Shown here piece after piece: positions 7,037 to 9,912 of a stretch of 9,912 nt of DNA. The translations under genes and the position numbers were made by a program. The notes beneath the pieces were generated by a model. It made no database searches, was not told the origin of the DNA, and saw nothing but the letters and a program-made list of their open reading frames with translations. Each line of letters opens with the position of its first letter. Within the stretch, counting starts at the first letter, position 1. Source of the stretch: Treponema sp. (GTDB taxonomy: Bacteria > Spirochaetota > Spirochaetia > Treponematales > Treponemataceae); the NCBI GenBank assembly GCA_016297405.1, contig JAEDGP010000069.1, positions 1 to 9,912 of the forward strand, in the 5' to 3' direction.

Positions 7037-7339
7037 TTTTACGGACTATTTGGTTTGTATAAAAAATGGTCCGTAAATTTTGCTGTGCAATATTTTGGAA
7101 GCTTATCTGTTTTTAATATTTTACGGATCATTTTGGAAATTAGAAATTTGGTCCGTAATTATTACTGGTAGTTGGCAAAAATATCATAATAAAGAGGCGC
7201 TTCTTCTGGTTTTTTACGGACCAAATCGAAAATTGCTATTTTAGTCCGTAAAAAAACGAAATCAGATGAAAAAAGATTTTGCAATTTTGGAATAATTACG
7301 GACCAAATCGCAAAAAATTAAAAAATAGTCCGTAAAAAA
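7037..7339 (+). repeat. Array of four related hairpins (ACGGAC...GTCCGT) upstream of the nuclease-like gene
   Basis: Four inverted repeats share the core TTACGGAC-N-GTCCGTAA. Unit 1: arms 7038-7051 and 7064-7077, 14 pairs with one G-U. Unit 2: 7121-7130 and 7149-7158, ten pairs with one G-U. Unit 3: 7210-7221 and 7244-7255, twelve perfect pairs. Unit 4: 7296-7303 and 7328-7335, eight perfect pairs. The left arms begin at TTACGG positions 7039, 7121, 7214 and 7296, giving steps of 82, 93 and 82 bp, and arm-to-arm distance is 28-30 bp in every unit. Loops are A/T-rich; units 3 and 4 also share ACCAAATCG after the left arm. The sequence after each right arm is A-rich, not T-rich, so on the plus strand these are not intrinsic terminators. 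They could be operators or RNA elements of the next gene. Confidence 0.85.
7266..7295 (+). other. Nine-codon mini-ORF between hairpins 3 and 4
   Basis: ATG AAA AAA GAT TTT GCA ATT TTG GAA TAA would encode MKKDFAILE. It lies at the same place relative to hairpin 3 as the nuclease-like gene start (MKKTMEIEQ at 7350) lies relative to hairpin 4, and the sequence after each hairpin is similar (GTCCGTAAAAAA, then ~13 bases, then ATGAAAAAA). It may be a leader peptide or the remnant of a duplicated gene start. Translation is not shown. Confidence 0.3.
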
Positions 7340-7349
7340 GGGAAAAGAG

Positions 7350-8177
7350 ATGAAAAAAACAATGGAAATCGAGCAGCTGCCGCCATGCCCATCCATAATT
7401 GAACTGGAAAACTATAGAAATAAGCTCAAAAAACTGATTGGTTATAAAAAAATAGCGCTTTCCAAAGCTGTGGAAGGTAGACTGCGCATCAGTTCTGCAC
7501 ATGGGGTAAGACAATTTTATCATGTGATCGATAAAAGGCAGCTTATGGGTAAATATATTCCTGCTGAAAATACTAAGCTTGTCAGGCAGCTGGCGCAAAA
7601 GAGTTATGATAAGCGGTTGGTTTCAAAAATGGTACAGCTTGAGAAATCGATTCGGAAGTTTTGTGTCGAAGTGTCCAGGCTTGTGCCAGAATGCATTTTT
7701 GAAAACTTGAAAGAAGATAGAAAATTGTACGTGCAACCTGCTGTGCTGCCTGACAAGGAATTCGCAAAGATTTGGCTTAGCGAAGAATACCACGGCAAGC
7801 CGTTTTGGGATGGAGATAAGAGTTATTTTACAGCGGGTGGCTTACGGGTAAGGTCTAAAAGCGAAATTTTAATTGCAAATACCTTGGAGCGGTACGCAAT
7901 CCCTTTTAGATATGAATATCCTGTAGAATTGCGTTATTTGGGTACAGTACATCCTGATTTTTATGTGTTGAGATTGTCTGATAGAAAAGAATTTTGCTAG
8001 GAACATTTTGGAATTATGGATGAGCCAGATTATGCTGAACAGGCGGTTAGAAAGCTTTTAGCATACGAACAAAGCGGCTGGTTCCCTGGCAAAAATATGA
8101 TTGTTACATTTGAATCTTCAAGCCACCCGCTGGAAGAAAGAATGCTGCAATGTTTGCTGGAAAGTTATTTTTGTTAG
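7350..8177 (+). pseudogene. PD-(D/E)XK nuclease-like protein interrupted by an in-frame amber codon
   Basis: Reading runs from ATG at 7350 to TAG at 7998-8000 (216 residues), then continues in the same frame for 58 more codons to TAG at 8175-8177. The combined product would be ~275 residues, as I recall for a family of uncharacterised proteins in gut anaerobes. Residues 42-100 (EGRLRISSAHGVRQFYH, GKYIPAENTKLVRQLAQKSYD) form its N-terminal part. The C-terminal part resembles a restriction-endonuclease fold: RVRSKSEILIANTLE with E172, VHPDFYV with D203, then KEFC-stop-EHFG with E218. The stop falls where relatives usually have Trp (WEHFG), so one TGG-to-TAG change explains it. After it come NMIVTFESSSHPL and the normal end. 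A short product would lack E218. The start has AAGGG seven bases upstream. TAG ends other genes here, so recoding is unlikely. No membrane segment is seen; function unknown. Confidence 0.75.
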
Positions 8178-8180
8178 GAT

Positions 8181-8246
8181 AAATCGTAGCTTTTGCGCAG
8201 CGGCAGGGATTGGAATGGTTGCAGAGCAAAAGTGTAATGCGGTGGC
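8181..8246 (+). repeat. 66-bp direct repeat, copy 2
   Basis: This is identical to 6812-6877 and begins three bases after the final TAG of the nuclease-like gene (8175-8177). Perfect identity over 66 bp at a distance of 1,369 bp implies recent duplication, active homogenisation or a dispersed element. The sequence diverges at once on both sides of the repeat. Confidence 0.9.
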
Positions 8247-8325
8247 GCATTGAAAAAGTGATTTTTTTTGGTGGAGCTTTTTTTTGTTTTGGTATGTTTT
8301 TTTAGTTTTAGTTGAACCGCATTAC
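8234..8325. repeat. 10-bp inverted repeat around a T-rich stretch
   Basis: GTAATGCGGT (8234-8243, inside repeat copy 2) is the exact inverse of ACCGCATTAC (8316-8325). Between the arms lies a very T-rich plus strand (about 8261-8310). The pair could mark the ends of a small element of which the 66-bp repeat is one edge. The first repeat copy lacks the matching right arm. Confidence 0.45.
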
Positions 8326-8357
8326 GCTTCGAAGGCGAATGCCGGAGCCATGGAAAG

Positions 8358-8388
8358 CCCGGTGCCAGCCTGATGGCAGCCGCCCGGG
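8358..8388. repeat. G+C-rich hairpin upstream of the histidine gene
   Basis: CCCGG (8358-8362) pairs with CCGGG (8384-8388), and TGCCA (8363-8367) pairs with TGGCA (8374-8378) around a six-base loop, with GCCGC unpaired on one side. No T run follows. It looks like a small REP-type palindrome or an upstream transcription barrier rather than a classical terminator, and lies just before the promoter at 8394. Confidence 0.45.
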
Positions 8389-8393
8389 ATTAA

Positions 8394-8422
8394 TTGTTAA
8401 AAGTTGTGAAATTTTGTAAAAT
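8394..8422 (+). promoter_or_regulatory. Promoter of the hisA-hisIE fusion, placed for a leaderless mRNA
   Basis: TTGTTA (8394-8399, four of six matches to TTGACA) and TAAAAT (8417-8422, five of six to TATAAT) are separated by exactly 17 bp. Six bases (GATTTT) then lead to the ATG at 8429, so transcription should begin at or next to its A. No Shine-Dalgarno sequence lies in the 20 bases before the ATG. Confidence 0.6.
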
Positions 8423-8428
8423 GATTTT

Positions 8429-9733
8429 ATGGTAATTAGTTCTATCGACCTGAAAGATGGTCACGTTGTTCAGTTGAAAAATGGTAAGGACCTGGTTTTG
8501 GCCCGTGATGATGCAGATGCTTTGATTGTAGAATTTAATAAATATGGCGAAGTTGCTGTTATTGACCTTGATGCGGCAATGGGTCACACAAATCCAAAGG
8601 GTGACACTGTAAATACTCCGCTTTTGAAAAGTCTTTTAAGAAAGGGAAATGTGCGTACTGGGGGCGGAGTTCGTTCTGTAAAGCGTGCCCGTGAATTGAT
8701 TTCTCTTGGTGCAGAAAAGGTTATTATTGGTTCTGCGGCATGGAAAAAGGATCCTGAAAACAACAGCAATGTTTTAAATACAGAGTTTCTGGAAGAGCTG
8801 GTTGCTGCGATTGGTAAGGACCGCGTAATTATTGGCGTTGATGCTTTGAACGGAAAAATTGCCGTAAAGGGCTGGGCTGAAACTATTGATGTTTCAATGG
8901 TTGATGGCGCAAAGATGGCTGAAAAATATTGTTCTGAGCTTTTGTTTACTTGCGTAGAAAAAGAAGGCTGCATGCAGGGAACAAACATGGAAATGGCAAA
9001 GGAACTTCGTGAGGCTGTTAAGTGCCGCGTAGTTGTTGCCGGTGGCGTTTCTACTGAAGATGAAGTTTGTGAGCTTGAAAAAATGCATTGTGATGTTCAG
9101 CTTGGCATGGCTTTGTACACTGAAAAGGTTTCTTTAAAAAACAGCTTTATGCGTTGTCTTGACTGGGAAAAGGTGGACGGCATGGTTCCTGTTATTGCCC
9201 AGGATGCAAGAAGCAGCCAGGTTTTGATGATGGGCTACGCAAACAAGGAAGCTTTGGAAAAGACTTTTAATACTGGAAAACTGACTTTCTTTAGCCGCAC
9301 TCGCAATGTTTTGTGGACTAAGGGCGAAACAAGCGGACACTTCCTTGAGGTTGTAAAGCTTAGGGTTGACTGCGACAGGGACACAATTCTTGCCACTGTA
9401 ATTCCACACGGCGGCGTTTGCCATACAGGAAGCTGGTCTTGCTTTGGCGCTGATCCTGATGAGCGCTCAACTTTGGAACGTTTGTACGGTACAATAGAAG
9501 AACGCTTTGCAAATCCTCGTCCTGGTTCTTATACAGCTACATTGGACGGAAAGCGTGTTCGCGAAAAGGTTGAAGAAGAAGCTGAAGAAATCTGCGAAGC
9601 AGACGGAAAGGACGAAGTTATATGGGAAGCAGCGGATCTGCTGTATTTTGTAAGCGTTCTTATGTACAAGGAAGGCGTAAACTGGCAGGACGTCTACGAC
9701 GAACTGGATCGAAGACATAAGGAAAAAGAGTGA
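8429..9733 (+). CDS. hisA-hisIE: HisA-HisI-HisE fusion: ProFAR isomerase, phosphoribosyl-AMP cyclohydrolase and phosphoribosyl-ATP pyrophosphatase
   Basis: This 434-residue protein joins three histidine-biosynthesis enzymes acting in sequence: HisE (PR-ATP to PR-AMP), HisI (PR-AMP ring opening to ProFAR) and HisA (ProFAR to PRFAR). Residues 1-240 are the HisA barrel: SSIDLKDGHVVQL with D7, VIIGVDALNGK with D138, FTCVEKEG with T174, VVVAGGVS and phosphate-loop glycines. Residues ~247-345 are HisI: VPVIAQDARSSQVLMMGYAN, WTKGETSGH, the metal ligands of DCDRD (314-318), and CHTGSWSCF. Residues ~348-430 are HisE: VEEEAEEICEA and EVIWEAADLLYFVSVLM, the MazG-like Glu/Asp metal site. Lengths match the separate enzymes. 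In HisA the usual RDGT/KDGT motif reads KEGC, with Glu179 for the catalytic Asp. The N-terminus matches normal HisA starts, so the absence of a ribosome binding site is not a start-choice error. No other his genes are in view. Confidence 0.93.
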   Translation: MVISSIDLKDGHVVQLKNGKDLVLARDDADALIVEFNKYGEVAVIDLDAAMGHTNPKGDTVNTPLLKSLLRKGNVRTGGGVRSVKRARELISLGAEKVIIGSAAWKKDPENNSNVLNTEFLEELVAAIGKDRVIIGVDALNGKIAVKGWAETIDVSMVDGAKMAEKYCSELLFTCVEKEGCMQGTNMEMAKELREAVKCRVVVAGGVSTEDEVCELEKMHCDVQLGMALYTEKVSLKNSFMRCLDWEKVDGMVPVIAQDARSSQVLMMGYANKEALEKTFNTGKLTFFSRTRNVLWTKGETSGHFLEVVKLRVDCDRDTILATVIPHGGVCHTGSWSCFGADPDERSTLERLYGTIEERFANPRPGSYTATLDGKRVREKVEEEAEEICEADGKDEVIWEAADLLYFVSVLMYKEGVNWQDVYDELDRRHKEKE

Positions 9734-9775
9734 GCGAGAAAGCCGAGCTGGCGCAGGCTTTCAATGCGAACGTGT
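9732..9775 (+). repeat. Imperfect ~45-bp direct repeat, copy 1
   Basis: It begins GAGCGAGAAAGCCGAGC and ends GCGAACGTGT, matching 9813-9858 apart from a two-base gap and three substitutions. Inverted AAAGCC (9739-9744) and GGCTTT (9756-9761) allow a hairpin. Its first two bases overlap the TGA stop of the histidine gene. Confidence 0.75.
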
Positions 9776-9780
9776 GAATA

Positions 9781-9805
9781 GGACAAATCCGTTCAGGATT
9801 TGTTC
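9781..9805. terminator. Hairpin behind the histidine gene
   Basis: GGACAAATCC (9781-9790) pairs with GGATTTGTTC (9796-9805), ten pairs with one G-U, around the loop GTTCA. No T run follows on the plus strand, so termination is possible but not supported; it may be part of the repeat unit between the two copies. Confidence 0.4.
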
Positions 9806-9812
9806 CAACTCC

Positions 9813-9858
9813 GAGCGAGAAAGCCGAGCAGTGGCGCAGGCTTACAAAGCGAACGCGT
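9813..9858 (+). repeat. Imperfect ~45-bp direct repeat, copy 2
   Basis: It begins GAGCGAGAAAGCCGAGC and ends GCGAACGCGT. Compared with copy 1 it has two extra bases and compensates poorly in the inner stem (AAGCC/GGCTT). The two copies surround the hairpin at 9781-9805. Confidence 0.75.
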
Positions 9859-9863
9859 AAAAA

Positions 9864-9912
9864 GGGGCTGTCCCAAAAGTAATGAGTGTAGCGCTCATTG
9901 AGCCCTTCGACA
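9864..9912. mobile_element. Possible insertion-sequence end, cut by the window edge
   Basis: GGGGCTGTCCCAAAAGT (9864-9880) resembles the terminal inverted repeats of several transposase families, which often begin with a G run followed by CTGTC and an A run. It is followed by AATGAG...CTCATT (9881-9886 with 9894-9899), a small palindrome, and a TGAGCCCTTCGACA tail like a dispersed palindrome seen in many genomes. No transposase is visible, so this is only a suggestion. Confidence 0.3.

Noticed and set aside
7037..7339. CRISPR array
   Set aside because: Only the short arms are conserved; there are no identical full-length repeats with unique spacers of constant size, and no cas gene.
7037..7339. 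Series of intrinsic terminators
   Set aside because: On the plus strand the stems are followed by A-runs, not T-runs. They could work on the minus strand, but no minus-strand gene ends here.
7998..8000. Frameshift or TAG reassigned as an amino acid
   Set aside because: The frame is the same on both sides, so it is a nonsense codon. TAG ends the lyase and small-ORF genes, so reassignment is unlikely.
7037..8177. Type III toxin-antitoxin locus (RNA repeats before a toxin)
   Set aside because: The repeats are 82-93 bp apart rather than tight tandem ~36-bp units, no terminator separates them from the gene, and the protein resembles a PD-(D/E)XK nuclease rather than ToxN.
6812..8246. Integron gene cassettes with attC sites
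   Set aside because: The gene-repeat order fits, and integrons are known in some treponemes, but the 66-bp repeat lacks the paired RYYYAAC and GTTRRRY cores and no integrase is visible. Kept only as a loose analogy.

Overview
The window looks like chromosomal DNA from a moderately AT-rich, host-associated, carbohydrate-using anaerobe. A gut or rumen treponeme (Spirochaetota) is my best guess. This rests on overall flavour only: gene content, A/T-rich codon use, and short structured repeats directly behind stop codons. I see no rRNA or other decisive marker gene. All three stop codons are used: TAA for the nuclease and the transporter, TAG for the ammonia-lyase and the small ORF, TGA for the histidine gene.

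Layout from left to right. (1) Positions 1-2018, minus strand: the first ~672 codons of a GH31 alpha-glucosidase-type enzyme, cut by the window edge. (2) 2138-3343, plus: a membrane-anchored DNA/RNA non-specific endonuclease, divergent from the GH31 gene. (3) 3437-4609, plus: a cation diffusion facilitator whose metal-site residues point to manganese. (4) 4610-4799: a convergent intergenic region with a 9-bp inverted repeat enclosing small hairpins. (5) 4800-6377, minus: an MIO-type ammonia-lyase, closest in size and general layout to histidine ammonia-lyase but with mixed substrate-site residues. (6) 6593-6820, plus: a 75-residue protein of unknown function. (7) 6812-8246: a cassette-like segment bounded by two identical 66-bp direct repeats. 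It holds an AT-rich leader with four related hairpins (ACGGAC...GTCCGT) and a PD-(D/E)XK-nuclease-like gene interrupted by an in-frame amber codon. (8) 8247-8428: inverted repeats, a G+C-rich hairpin and a well-formed promoter. (9) 8429-9733, plus: a three-domain HisA-HisI-HisE fusion covering three consecutive steps of histidine synthesis. (10) 9732-9912: two imperfect 45-bp repeats around a hairpin, then a possible insertion-sequence end cut by the window edge.

The genes do not form one operon. GH31/nuclease and lyase/small ORF are divergent pairs, and transporter/lyase are convergent. Histidine synthesis and possible histidine breakdown both occur here, but they are separated by the repeat-bounded segment and no other his or hut genes are visible. 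The least ordinary part is 6812-8246, where a repeated-hairpin leader, a broken nuclease-like gene and long perfect direct repeats sit together. Two genes (GH31 and the histidine fusion) have -10-like hexamers exactly six bases from the ATG and no ribosome binding site, which suggests leaderless messages.
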